Below the pieces are notes generated by a model. The model was not told the DNA's origin and ran no database searches. It saw only the letters and a program-made list of their open reading frames with translations. From positions 1 through 38,936 of the forward strand of contig CACJED010000008.1 in assembly GCA_902592285.1 (NCBI GenBank): DNA of 38,936 nt. Direction: 5' to 3'. The position numbers and the translations under genes are program-made. This document shows, in pieces, positions 16,799-26,048 of the stretch (its first letter is position 1; each line of letters opens with the position of its first letter). This DNA is from an uncultured Pelagibacteraceae bacterium (GTDB taxonomy: Bacteria > Pseudomonadota > Alphaproteobacteria > Pelagibacterales > Pelagibacteraceae).

Positions 16799-18619
16799 AT
16801 GTGTGGAATTATAGGAATCAACAGCAACAAATCTGTTTCAGCTACAATAATTAATTCATTAAAAAAATTAGAATACAGAGGATATGACTCAGCTGGAATA
16901 GCAACACTTTCTAATGGATTAATTAATGAAATTAAGTCAGAAGGAAGAGTTAACAATCTTGAAAAAAATTCATTAGTGCAAAATATGGAAGGCACTATAG
17001 GTATTGGTCATGTAAGATGGGCAACACATGGTTTACCTAACAGTATAAATGCACATCCACATTCATCACAAAATGTATCAGTTGTTCATAATGGAATTAT
17101 AGAAAACTCGACGTTACTAAAAAAGTTTTTAGTTAATAAAGGTCATAAATTTAAATCCCAAACAGATACAGAAGTCATAGTGCATTTAATTACAGAACAT
17201 TTAAAGACAGAAAATATCGTTAACTCAATTAAAAAAACTTTAAAAGCTTTACATGGAAGTTTTGCTTTAGGAATTATATTTAGAGATGAACCAGATTTGA
17301 TTGTAGGAGCTAGAAGAGGATCTCCATTAGCAGTTGGTTACGGTCCAAATGAAAACTATTTAGGATCTGATTCGTACGCTCTTAAATCAATGACAAATAA
17401 AATAACTTATTTAAATGATGGAGAATTTTGTATTATTAAAAAAGATCATGTTGAATTTTTTAGTGAAGATGGAACTAAAATTAACAAAAAAGTCTTAGAG
17501 TTATCTAATGAGGAAGAAAAATACGATAAGGGTGATTTCAAACATTTTATGGCAAAAGAAATTGAAGAACAACCTTTAACACTCAAAAATGGTATTAAAG
17601 AATATATCGATACAACGAATAACAATATTAATATTTACAATATTCCTTGGAAGGAAAATGAAATATCTTCAATAATTTTAATAGGTTGTGGTACAGCATA
17701 TCACTCATGCTTAATGGCAAAATATTGGTTTGAAGAAATTACATCTTTAGATGTATCAGTAGATATTGCTTCAGAATTTAGATATAGAAAAAATAGATTT
17801 AAAAAAGATTGTTTATATATTTTTGTGTCTCAATCTGGAGAAACAGCAGATACTTATGCAGCATTAGATTTATGTAATAAAAATGATATGAAAACATGTT
17901 CAGTTGTAAACGTTATTGAGAGTTCTATAGCAAGAGACTCAAAGTTCGTTCTTCCAATACATTGCGGCACAGAGATTGGAGTTGCCTCCACAAAAGCTTT
18001 TTTAGGCCAAATTCTTATTTTATATATTTTAACTCTAAAACTTGGATTATTAAGAGGAGATTTAAAAAAAGAAGAATTATCTGAAAAATTAAAAGATTTA
18101 AAAAAATTACCAAATCTTGTTGAGCAAACTTTACTTACAGATAATAAAATACAAAATGCATCCAATACATTTAATGAAGCTAAAGGCTCTATGTTTTTAG
18201 GCAGAGGGTTTTCATATCCAATTGCATTGGAAGGAGCGCTTAAGTTAAAAGAATTGTCATATGTACATGCCGAAGGATATCCTGCTGGAGAAATGAAACA
18301 TGGACCTTTAGCTTTAATAGAGGAGGGAATGCCGGTAGTAGTATTGGCTCCTAGAGATAATTATTATAAAAAAACTATCTCTAATATGCAGGAAGTAATA
18401 GCTAGAGGAGCAAAAGTTTTATTAATAACTAATAAAAGCAAGGACGAGGTTGTTTCAGAAAATATATGGGAAACAATAGAGGTTGAAAGTAGTAATCAAG
18501 ATTTATTACCTTTTCTTTTAACAATACCCTTACAAAAACTTGCTTATTACTCAGCCCTTAAAAAAGGGTATGATATAGATAAGCCCAGAAATTTAGCTAA
18601 ATCTGTTACCGTTGAATAA
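16799..18619 (+). CDS. glmS: Glutamine-fructose-6-phosphate aminotransferase
   Basis: A 606-residue enzyme that makes glucosamine-6-phosphate from fructose-6-phosphate and glutamine. The N-terminal MCGIIGI exposes the catalytic Cys after Met removal, followed by LEYRGYDSAGIA and VRWATHG of the class II glutaminase domain. The C-terminal half has two SIS sugar-isomerase domains (SQSGETADTYAAL, GRGFSYPIALEGALKLKE) and ends PRNLAKSVTVE, as in GlmS. The length is normal. It follows the GlmU half by two bases, so the two form an amino-sugar operon. No glmS ribozyme-like element is visible upstream. Confidence 0.97.
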   Translation: MCGIIGINSNKSVSATIINSLKKLEYRGYDSAGIATLSNGLINEIKSEGRVNNLEKNSLVQNMEGTIGIGHVRWATHGLPNSINAHPHSSQNVSVVHNGIIENSTLLKKFLVNKGHKFKSQTDTEVIVHLITEHLKTENIVNSIKKTLKALHGSFALGIIFRDEPDLIVGARRGSPLAVGYGPNENYLGSDSYALKSMTNKITYLNDGEFCIIKKDHVEFFSEDGTKINKKVLELSNEEEKYDKGDFKHFMAKEIEEQPLTLKNGIKEYIDTTNNNINIYNIPWKENEISSIILIGCGTAYHSCLMAKYWFEEITSLDVSVDIASEFRYRKNRFKKDCLYIFVSQSGETADTYAALDLCNKNDMKTCSVVNVIESSIARDSKFVLPIHCGTEIGVASTKAFLGQILILYILTLKLGLLRGDLKKEELSEKLKDLKKLPNLVEQTLLTDNKIQNASNTFNEAKGSMFLGRGFSYPIALEGALKLKELSYVHAEGYPAGEMKHGPLALIEEGMPVVVLAPRDNYYKKTISNMQEVIARGAKVLLITNKSKDEVVSENIWETIEVESSNQDLLPFLLTIPLQKLAYYSALKKGYDIDKPRNLAKSVTVE

Positions 18620-18654
18620 AAAGAAAACTCTGATACAACAATCTTAGGTTGAAT

Positions 18655-20034
18655 ATGAAAAATTGGAAAGTTAATAGTTGGAGAAAGTATCCTGTAAAAC
18701 ATATTCCGGAATATCCGGAGAAGAAGGAATTGAATAAAGTTTTAGATAAAATAAAAACTTTTCCACCTCTAGTATTTGCAGGAGAAACTAGACATTTGAA
18801 ACAACAGCTTGCTGATGTGGTAGATGGAAAAGCATTTTTATTACAAGGTGGTGATTGTGCAGAAAGTTTTGCAGAGTTTCATCCTGATAATATTAGGGAC
18901 ACATTTAAACTAATGTTACAAATGTCATTAGTTTTAACTTACTCAGCATCTTTACCAGTTGTAAAGCTAGGTAGAATTGCAGGACAATTTTCAAAACCAA
19001 GAAGTTCCCCAGTAGAGATAAAAGATGGTGTTGAATTGCCAAGCTATCTTGGTGATAATATTAATGGAATTGAGTTTAGTGAAAAAGCAAGAGTTCCTGA
19101 TCCAAAAAGATTATTTAAAGCATACTCTCAATCTGCAGCTACTTTAAATTTGATTAGAGCATTTTCTCATGGTGGATTTGCAGATTTAAAAAAAGTACAC
19201 ACATGGAATTTAGGTTTTATTAAAAAAAGTCCTGAAGCAAAAAGATTTAAAGAATTAGAAGATCAAATTGCAAATGCTTTAGCTTTCATGGACGCTTGTG
19301 GAATAAATTCAGATTTTAATAGAAGACTTAAAACAGTTAATTTTTGGACTTCTCATGAAGCTCTCCATTTACCTTTTGAGGAGTCAATGACAAGAACAGA
19401 TTCGACTACTGGTGAAAACCATGACACATCTGCACACTTTGTTTGGATAGGTGATAGAACTAGACAACTTGATGGAGGACATGTTGAATTTTGTAGAGGT
19501 ATAGAAAACCCAATAGGCATTAAATGTGGTCCAACTCTCAAAGCTGATGATCTTATTAATCTTTGCAATAAGATTAATCCATCAAATGAAAAAGGTAAAA
19601 TTACTTTAATCTCTAGATTTGGACATGAAAATGTGTCTAAACATTTACCAAAGTTAATTAGAGCCATAAATAGAGAGGGAATTAATGTTATTTGGTCATG
19701 TGACCCTTGTCACGGTAATACAATCCAAGCAGCTACAGGATTTAAAACAAGGCCATTTAACAGTGTTTTAAATGAGGTTAAAAATGTATTTGCTTGTCAT
19801 CAGAGTGAGGGAAGCTATGCGGGAGGCCTTCACATTGAATTAACAGGCCAAAATGTTACAGAATGTCTTGGAGGAGCTCAAAAAATTTCTGAAAAGGATT
19901 TATCTTCTAGATATAACACTCATTGTGATCCGAGACTTAATGCCAATCAGGCATTAGAATTAGCTTTTTTGATCTCAGATGAGATAAAAAAGAATAGCTC
20001 TTATTCTAAAAATGCAGATAGAGCGGCATCTTAA
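18655..20034 (+). CDS. Class II (plant-type) DAHP synthase
   Basis: A 459-residue 3-deoxy-D-arabino-heptulosonate 7-phosphate synthase, the first step of the shikimate pathway, condensing PEP and erythrose-4-phosphate. Type II features include FAGETRHLKQQL, the metal cysteine in LLQGGDCAESF, KLGRIAGQFSKPRS, WTSHEALHLPFEESMTR, GIKCGPTL and DPCHGNT, then GGLHIELTGQNVTECLGG and THCDPRLN. A TTG at 18649 is in frame, but the ATG at 18655 is preferred because AGG at 18646-18648 sits six bases before it. It follows glmS by about 35 bases. Confidence 0.95.
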   Translation: MKNWKVNSWRKYPVKHIPEYPEKKELNKVLDKIKTFPPLVFAGETRHLKQQLADVVDGKAFLLQGGDCAESFAEFHPDNIRDTFKLMLQMSLVLTYSASLPVVKLGRIAGQFSKPRSSPVEIKDGVELPSYLGDNINGIEFSEKARVPDPKRLFKAYSQSAATLNLIRAFSHGGFADLKKVHTWNLGFIKKSPEAKRFKELEDQIANALAFMDACGINSDFNRRLKTVNFWTSHEALHLPFEESMTRTDSTTGENHDTSAHFVWIGDRTRQLDGGHVEFCRGIENPIGIKCGPTLKADDLINLCNKINPSNEKGKITLISRFGHENVSKHLPKLIRAINREGINVIWSCDPCHGNTIQAATGFKTRPFNSVLNEVKNVFACHQSEGSYAGGLHIELTGQNVTECLGGAQKISEKDLSSRYNTHCDPRLNANQALELAFLISDEIKKNSSYSKNADRAAS

Positions 20035-20072
20035 AACATTGTAAAAATATTATTTGTTAATAATTTATAATC

Positions 20073-20810
20073 ATGAGCCCCACAGAAAAAGTAAAATTTA
20101 TATCAAATTGGATTAAAGATTATGCAAATAATATGCCATCTAAGGCAGAATCTTTAGTGATCGGAATTTCGGGAGGAATAGATTCATCTGTATCAAGCAC
20201 TTTGAGCGCCATGACAGGTTTAAAAACTATTGTTTTATCAATGCCAATAAAACAAAAATCAAATCAACACGATTTAAGTTTAAAACATCAAGAATGGTTG
20301 AAAAAAAATTTCAATAATGTTGAAGCTCACACTATTAATTTAGATGAGCTGTTTTTAACTTTTAGTTCAAGTTTATCAAAATTTAACAATGAACACGGTA
20401 TGGCAAACTCTAGAGCAAGATTAAGAATGACTACACTTTATCAAGTTGCAGCTGCCAATAAAGGTATAGTTGTTGGAACTGGAAATAAAGTTGAAGATTT
20501 TGGAGTGGGTTTTTACACTAAGTATGGTGATGGAGGAGTAGACATATCTCCAATAGCTGACTGTAATAAATCTCAAGTTTGGGAGCTTGGAAAAGAACTT
20601 GGTATATTAAAAGAAATAATTGATGCTGCTCCAACAGACGGTTTATGGGACGATGGAAGAACAGATGAAGGTCAACTCGGTTTAAAATATGATGAGTTAG
20701 AAGAGGCTATGAGTAACCCAAATTCACCTAATAGAGCAAAATACGAAATAATAAGAAAACAAAATTTGCATAAAATGGAGCCTATTCCAGTATGCAAAAT
20801 TCCAAATTAA
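20073..20810 (+). CDS. nadE: Ammonia-dependent NAD synthetase
   Basis: A 245-residue short-form NadE that amidates nicotinate adenine dinucleotide to NAD+ using ATP and ammonia. The ATP-pyrophosphatase loop SGGIDSS is at 33-39. Substrate-contacting segments include NSRARLRMTTLYQVAA, VVGTGNKVEDFGVGFYTKYGDGGVDI and PTDGLWDDGRTDEGQLG. No glutaminase domain is fused, so it depends on free ammonia. NAD kinase near the right end of the window uses its product. Confidence 0.94.
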   Translation: MSPTEKVKFISNWIKDYANNMPSKAESLVIGISGGIDSSVSSTLSAMTGLKTIVLSMPIKQKSNQHDLSLKHQEWLKKNFNNVEAHTINLDELFLTFSSSLSKFNNEHGMANSRARLRMTTLYQVAAANKGIVVGTGNKVEDFGVGFYTKYGDGGVDISPIADCNKSQVWELGKELGILKEIIDAAPTDGLWDDGRTDEGQLGLKYDELEEAMSNPNSPNRAKYEIIRKQNLHKMEPIPVCKIPN

Positions 20811-20855
20811 TCAAATAGATTCACAAATCTATAATTTAAGTATATTTCTAAATTT

Positions 20856-22205
20856 ATGACTAAAGATATTTTTTTAACAAATAATCTTAGTAACCAAAAA
20901 GAAAGGTTTATTCCTTTGGATGAAAAGAATATTAAAATGTATGTTTGTGGTCCTACTGTTTATGATGATCCACATATAGGAAATGCAAGACCGCTGATTA
21001 TTTTTGACATTCTTTATAAAGTCTTAAAGAATACTTTTTCAAAAGTAACATATGTGAGAAACATTACAGATATTGATGATAAGATCATCAAATCCTCTCA
21101 AGATCAAAAAATATCTGCAAAAGAGTTAACGAAAAAAATTACATTAAATTTTATGGAAGACTGTAAGTTTCTAAATTGTGAAAATCCTACTCATCAGCCT
21201 AAAGCTACTGAATATATTGATTTGATGATTGAAATGGTAAATCAATTAATAAAAAAAGGTTTCGCTTATGAAAATAAAAATCATGTTTATTTTGAAGTAA
21301 AAAAATTTACTGACTATGGAAAATTATCTAACAAAAAATTAGAGGATTTAATAGCAGGATCTAGAATAGAAGTAAGTGAAGATAAAAAAAATCCTGAAGA
21401 TTTTGTATTGTGGAAACCATCAAATAAAGATGAACCCTCATGGAACTCTCCTTGGGGAAAAGGTAGACCAGGATGGCATTTAGAATGTTCTGCCATGTCA
21501 AAAAAATTTTTGGGAAGTGAATTTGATATTCATGGAGGTGGTATAGACTTACTTTTCCCTCATCATGAAAATGAAATAGCTCAATCAAGATGTGCAAATG
21601 AATCGAAAATTTTTGCAAAGTATTGGATACATAATGCTTTTATAACAATGTCCAATGAAAAAATGGCTAAGTCTCAAGGAAATATTCTAAAGATTAAAGA
21701 TTTTAGAAACAAGATAAGTGGACAAGTTATAAGATTAGCATTAATGAGTGCTCATTATAGACAACCACTAGATTGGAATGATAAATTAATAAATGATTGT
21801 CAAAATACTTTAGATAAATGGTATCGTATTTATTCCTCAAACATTAAACCAGTTGAAATAACAGAGGAAATTTTAAAACCTTTGTATGAGGATCTAAATA
21901 CCCCAGGTTATATAGCAAATTTGCATCAACTTTATGAAAAAGCTAATAAAGGAGAAAACAAGGAATTATTCATATCAGCATGTAAATTTATAGGTCTATT
22001 AAATGAAAATAAAGAAGAGTGGGAAAAATATAAAAAAAATAAAGCAACAATTAGTGAGACAGAAATAAGTAATAAAATAAATTTAAGAAATGACGCAAGG
22101 GCTAATAAAAATTATGAAGAAGCTGACAAAATCAGAGATGAACTTTTTGACAAAGGTGTTTTAATAGAAGACAAAGATGGTAAAACACTTTGGAAATTTA
22201 AATGA
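20856..22205 (+). CDS. cysS: Cysteinyl-tRNA synthetase
   Basis: A 449-residue class I synthetase. The HIGH-type signature is HIGN (residues 40-43) after MYVCGPTVYDDP, where C31 is a zinc ligand. The zinc site continues with WHLECSAM and HGGGIDLLFPHHENEIAQS, and KMAKSQGN is the KMSKS-type loop. The C-terminal domain is present but short (NDARANKNYEEADKIRDEL), giving a protein slightly below the usual 460 residues. The stop overlaps the cimA start by 4 bases (ATGA). Confidence 0.97.
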   Translation: MTKDIFLTNNLSNQKERFIPLDEKNIKMYVCGPTVYDDPHIGNARPLIIFDILYKVLKNTFSKVTYVRNITDIDDKIIKSSQDQKISAKELTKKITLNFMEDCKFLNCENPTHQPKATEYIDLMIEMVNQLIKKGFAYENKNHVYFEVKKFTDYGKLSNKKLEDLIAGSRIEVSEDKKNPEDFVLWKPSNKDEPSWNSPWGKGRPGWHLECSAMSKKFLGSEFDIHGGGIDLLFPHHENEIAQSRCANESKIFAKYWIHNAFITMSNEKMAKSQGNILKIKDFRNKISGQVIRLALMSAHYRQPLDWNDKLINDCQNTLDKWYRIYSSNIKPVEITEEILKPLYEDLNTPGYIANLHQLYEKANKGENKELFISACKFIGLLNENKEEWEKYKKNKATISETEISNKINLRNDARANKNYEEADKIRDELFDKGVLIEDKDGKTLWKFK

Positions 22206-23803
22206 GTAAAGAACGTTTATACATTTTTGATACAACTCTTAGAGATGGTGCTCAAACACAAGGAGTAGATTTTTCAATTGAAGATAAAGAAAAAATTGCA
22301 TTTGCTTTGGATAATCTTGGTGTTGACTATATAGAGGGTGGTTGGCCAGGTGCCAATCCAACTGATACTGAGTTTTTTCAAAAGAAACATAATTTTAAAA
22401 ATTCAAAACTTACATGCTTTGGAATGACTAAAAAAACTGGACGAAGTGCAGAAAATGATACTGGTTTATCAGCATTGATAAATTCAAATGCTCCAGCGGT
22501 ATGCTTAGTCGGAAAATCATGGGATTTTCATGTCGATACTGCATTGGGTATAACAAATGAAGAAAATTTGGAAAATATAGCTGAGAGTGCAAAACATTTT
22601 ATTAAAGGAAAAAAAGAATTTATGTTTGATGCTGAACATTTTTTTGATGGTTATAAAGCAAATCCGAAATATGCTATTTCTTGTATCAAGACTGCTTATG
22701 ATCAGGGTGCTAGGTGGGTTGTATTATGTGATACTAATGGAGGAACACTTCCACACGAAGTAACAAAAATAGTTTCTGAGGTATCAAAGATAGTGCCAGG
22801 TAAAAATTTAGGTATTCATGCTCATAATGATACTGGTAATGCAGTAGCAAATTCTTTGGCTGCTGTATTATCTGGAGCTCGTCAAATTCAAGGCACTATA
22901 AATGGATTAGGTGAAAGATGTGGTAATGCTAATTTGATGTCATTAATTCCCACTTTTTATTTAAAGAAAGATTTTTCATCAAAATTTGAGATTGGAATTA
23001 AATCTAAAAATATTAAAAATTTAACAGATTGTTCAAGACTATTAGACGAAATTTTAAATAGAAAGCCAAATCAACATTTACCTTATGTTGGTGCTGCTGC
23101 ATTTTCACATAAAGGAGGATTACATGTGTCTGCAGTGCAAAAAGATCCAAAAACTTATGAACATATAAATCCTGAGGAAGTTGGAAATACAAGAAATATT
23201 GTTGTGTCGGATCAGTCAGGTAAATCAAATATAATTTCAAGATTAAAAAGTATAAAAATTGATATTGAAGAAAATGATCCTAAAATTAAAAAATTATTAG
23301 ATGAAGTTAAAGACAGAGAATTTATTGGTTATAGTTATGATGGAGCTGATGCATCATTTGAATTATTAGCCAGAAGAATTATTGGAGAAATACCAAGATA
23401 TATTTCTATTAATGAATATGATGTTTCTGTAAAAAAAGATAAATCTGGAAAAATTGTCTCTTCTGCGAAAGCACAATTAGAAGTCGATGGAGAAAAAATC
23501 GTTTGTGAAGGAGAAGGTAATGGACCAGTAAATGCTTTAGATAACGCTATAAGACAGAACGTTGATCGATTAGCAAAATATTCAACTTATTTAAAAGATT
23601 TAAAATTAGTTGATTATAAAGTTAGAATTTTGAATACAGGCACTGAAGCAGTCACTAGAGTATCAATTGAAAGCACAGACTCTAAAGGAAAAAATTGGTT
23701 TACCATTGGTGTATCTACGAACATTATTGATGCATCATTCAAGGCATTAATTGATAGTTTAGATTATAAATTATTTAAAGATAAAGCTCCTGCAAGTTTA
23801 TAG
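22202..23803 (+). CDS. cimA: (R)-citramalate synthase
   Basis: A 533-residue LeuA-like Claisen enzyme. FDTTLRDGAQTQG (about residues 9-21) carries the metal and catalytic residues, GIHAHNDTGNAVANS is the HxH metal motif, and GLGERCGNANL follows. The regulatory C-terminal domain is present (about residues 390-533). The DGAQTQGVDFS and WPGANPTD segments fit citramalate synthase rather than isopropylmalate or homocitrate synthase. It joins pyruvate and acetyl-CoA, giving a threonine-independent entry to isoleucine. It overlaps cysS by 4 bases, and the DUF1989 gene starts 2 bases after its stop. Confidence 0.92.
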   Translation: MSKERLYIFDTTLRDGAQTQGVDFSIEDKEKIAFALDNLGVDYIEGGWPGANPTDTEFFQKKHNFKNSKLTCFGMTKKTGRSAENDTGLSALINSNAPAVCLVGKSWDFHVDTALGITNEENLENIAESAKHFIKGKKEFMFDAEHFFDGYKANPKYAISCIKTAYDQGARWVVLCDTNGGTLPHEVTKIVSEVSKIVPGKNLGIHAHNDTGNAVANSLAAVLSGARQIQGTINGLGERCGNANLMSLIPTFYLKKDFSSKFEIGIKSKNIKNLTDCSRLLDEILNRKPNQHLPYVGAAAFSHKGGLHVSAVQKDPKTYEHINPEEVGNTRNIVVSDQSGKSNIISRLKSIKIDIEENDPKIKKLLDEVKDREFIGYSYDGADASFELLARRIIGEIPRYISINEYDVSVKKDKSGKIVSSAKAQLEVDGEKIVCEGEGNGPVNALDNAIRQNVDRLAKYSTYLKDLKLVDYKVRILNTGTEAVTRVSIESTDSKGKNWFTIGVSTNIIDASFKALIDSLDYKLFKDKAPASL

Positions 23804-23805
23804 GC

Positions 23806-24669
23806 ATGAAAATTAAAAAATTTTCAAAAAAACCCTCTGATATTAAAAGTAGAGTTGGTGCTAAACCAATTATTTGTTATCCAAATAAAAATATTGAGGA
23901 TCAGAATCTAAGTATTTTACATGTAGCAAGAAATAACTTAATCAAAAAAAAAGAAATAATTGTTCCCCCAAGAGATGCAAAGACATTCGAAGTAAAATTT
24001 GGCGAATTTTTCAGAATTGAAAGTGTAGAAGGGCCACAAGTAGGTGATTTGAATCTATTTAATTTAAATAATTTAGAAGAAAAATTTTATTCTGGAAAAA
24101 CAAGAGCACTATACGGAACACATTTATCAGTTGGAGATAAAATGTTTAGTAGTTTTCCATATCTCAGATCTTTGGCAACAATTACTTGGGACACATTAGA
24201 TTGGTACGATTATGATAATGATGGTGGCTCTGTTCATGATGTTATTGGAACTCGATGTGATCCTTATACCTCCAAGTTAATTTCGAATAAAGATTATCAT
24301 TATTGTTGTCACTCAAATTTAACTAGAGCTTTAGTTCAAGAAAAAAATATTAAATTAGATGAAGCTGAAAAAATAGTACACGATGTATTAAATGTATTCA
24401 TGTTAACTGGTTTTACCAATGATACTAAACAGTATTTTATGAAAGCCAGTCCAGTTAGACCAGGAGATTATCTGGAATTTTTTGCAGAAACAGACATACT
24501 TGGAGCACTTTCAGCATGTCCTGGAGGAGATTGCGGCTCAGAACATTCATCAGATGTTGCTAAATGCTTTCCATTAAAAGTTACTATTTGGACAGTTGAT
24601 TATGAATTTATCAAAAATTTAAAACCTTCTAACATATCTGATTATAACAGAAATCATGGCATAGATTAA
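23806..24669 (+). CDS. DUF1989 (urea carboxylase-associated) family protein
   Basis: A 287-residue protein with the family's conserved segments: VPPRDAKTFEVKFGEFFRI, QVGDLNLFNL (78-87), HDVIGTRCDPY (144-154), HYCCHSNLTRAL, and the cysteine-rich SACPGGDC (236-243), which may bind metal. Members often neighbour urea or guanidine carboxylase genes, where related paired proteins act as carboxyguanidine deiminase subunits. Here it is single and sits between cimA and a tRNA methyltransferase gene with no carboxylase, so that role is unsupported. It is co-transcribed with cimA (2-base gap) and trmJ (2-base gap). Confidence 0.82.
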   Translation: MKIKKFSKKPSDIKSRVGAKPIICYPNKNIEDQNLSILHVARNNLIKKKEIIVPPRDAKTFEVKFGEFFRIESVEGPQVGDLNLFNLNNLEEKFYSGKTRALYGTHLSVGDKMFSSFPYLRSLATITWDTLDWYDYDNDGGSVHDVIGTRCDPYTSKLISNKDYHYCCHSNLTRALVQEKNIKLDEAEKIVHDVLNVFMLTGFTNDTKQYFMKASPVRPGDYLEFFAETDILGALSACPGGDCGSEHSSDVAKCFPLKVTIWTVDYEFIKNLKPSNISDYNRNHGID

Positions 24670-24671
24670 TA

Positions 24672-25385
24672 ATGTCAAATAATAATATTACCTTTATATT
24701 ACATAAGCCTCAACTTTCAGAAAATATTGGTGCCTGTGCAAGAGCAATGAAAAATTTTAATTTCAAAAAAATGATAGTAGTTGATCCAAAACCAATTTAT
24801 CCAAATGATAAAATTTTAGCCACATCAGTTGGTGCTAAAGATGTAATTAATAAAAGTAAAAATTTTTATAATTTACAATCTGCTTTAAAAAATGTTGATA
24901 TTGTTATTGCAACATCTTCTAGATTTAGAAATAAAAATGTAAAACATATTCAGTTAGAAGATCTTAAAGGTATAAATTTTAAAAAAAAAATAGCCTTCCT
25001 TTTTGGATCAGAGGCCTCAGGATTATCCAATAATGAAATTAGTTATTCTAATTATACATTACAAATCCCAACAAACCCTAAATTCAAATCATTAAACTTA
25101 TCACATAGTTTAATAGTTATCGCTTATTATGTTTCAAGTATTCTTAAAACAAAAACTAAAAAATTTGATAAATCAAAAAAAATTAAGACCGCCTCAAAAA
25201 AAGAAATATTTAAAATGTCTAATCTTTGTATTAAAAATTTAGAAGAAATAAATTTTTTTAAACCTAAAGAAAAGAAACCCATTATGCTAGAAAACTTGAG
25301 AAATATTTTTTACAGGATGGATTTGTCATCTAAAGAAACCCGTATTTTATCTGGGGTATTTGCTAGCTTAGGAAAAAAACGTTGA
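24672..25385 (+). CDS. trmJ: TrmJ-like SPOUT RNA methyltransferase
   Basis: A 237-residue TrmH-family SPOUT methyltransferase. Motif 1 is LSENIGACARAMKNF (15-29, with the conserved Asn/Arg), motif 2 is FLFGSEASGLSN (109-120), and motif 3 is LNLSHSLIVIAYY (141-153). These form the trefoil-knot SAM site. The N-terminal catalytic domain plus a helical C-terminal extension fits TrmJ, which 2'-O-methylates position 32 of certain tRNAs. TrmJ is the best guess, but related TrmH-group enzymes cannot be excluded. The rpsD promoter begins directly at its stop codon. Confidence 0.85.
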   Translation: MSNNNITFILHKPQLSENIGACARAMKNFNFKKMIVVDPKPIYPNDKILATSVGAKDVINKSKNFYNLQSALKNVDIVIATSSRFRNKNVKHIQLEDLKGINFKKKIAFLFGSEASGLSNNEISYSNYTLQIPTNPKFKSLNLSHSLIVIAYYVSSILKTKTKKFDKSKKIKTASKKEIFKMSNLCIKNLEEINFFKPKEKKPIMLENLRNIFYRMDLSSKETRILSGVFASLGKKR

Positions 25386-25413
25386 TTGACAATCTTATGA
25401 GTAAGTTTATAAG
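25386..25413 (+). promoter_or_regulatory. Consensus sigma70 promoter for rpsD
   Basis: A perfect TTGACA (25386-25391) begins immediately after the trmJ stop; TATAAG (25408-25413) follows after 16 bases. The -10 box ends 12 bases before the rpsD ATG, leaving a leader of only about 6 bases. It is the best -35 match found in the window. Confidence 0.7.
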
Positions 25414-25425
25414 ACCTCTATTCAA

Positions 25426-26043
25426 ATGACAAAAAGATTAAACTCTAAACATAAAGTTGATAGAAGATTAAAAGTAAACTTATGGGGAAGGCCTAAAAGT
25501 CCTTTTAATTCTAGAGCATATGGGCCTGGCCAACACGGTCAAACAAGATCATCAAAACCATCTGATTATGGAATTCAACTTCAAGCTAAGCAAAAGTTGA
25601 AAGCATATTATGGAAATATAAATGAGAGACAATTTAGAAATATATATAAAAAGGCAGTAATGCTTAAAGGTGATACAAGTGAAAATTTAATAGGTCTTTT
25701 AGAGAGAAGACTTGATGCCATTATCTATAGAGCAAAATTTGCAACTACAATATTTTCAGCCAGACAATTAATTAACCACGGACACGTAAAAGTTAATGGA
25801 AAAAAAGTTAATATTTCATCTTATTTAGTCAAAGAAGAGGATACAATTGAAATTAGAGATAAATCTAAACAACTTGCAATTATTGATATTGCTCTAGCAA
25901 ATAAAGAAAGAGAAACTCCTGAATATATTCAACTAGATGAAAAAAACAAAAAATTAAAATTTGTTAGAATTCCTAGATTTGATGAAGTTCCATATCCTAT
26001 TGTTATGGAACCAAACTTGGTCATTGAATATTATTCAAGATAA
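25426..26043 (+). CDS. rpsD: 30S ribosomal protein S4
   Basis: A 205-residue primary 16S rRNA-binding protein of the small subunit. The N-terminal [21 protein letters not shown] and the [14 protein letters not shown] segment are typical of S4, and the S4 RNA-binding domain is clear ([30 protein letters not shown]). It is the zinc-free form with no N-terminal cysteines. The length is normal. There is no Shine-Dalgarno sequence and only a very short leader, so the usual S4 leader autoregulation seems impossible here. It is followed after 5 bases by a small methyltransferase gene. Confidence 0.97.
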   Translation: MTKRLNSKHKVDRRLKVNLWGRPKSPFNSRAYGPGQHGQTRSSKPSDYGIQLQAKQKLKAYYGNINERQFRNIYKKAVMLKGDTSENLIGLLERRLDAIIYRAKFATTIFSARQLINHGHVKVNGKKVNISSYLVKEEDTIEIRDKSKQLAIIDIALANKERETPEYIQLDEKNKKLKFVRIPRFDEVPYPIVMEPNLVIEYYSR

Positions 26044-26048
26044 TAGTT

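Noticed and set aside
16620..16800. Possible glmS ribozyme or riboswitch before glmS
   Set aside because: The region is coding sequence of the GlmU half with only 2 intergenic bases; no ribozyme core or known riboswitch motif is seen.
20830..20835. Perfect TATAAT upstream of cysS
   Set aside because: The best -35 at normal spacing (TTAATC) matches only 3 of 6, and such hexamers arise often by chance in this DNA; not called as a promoter.
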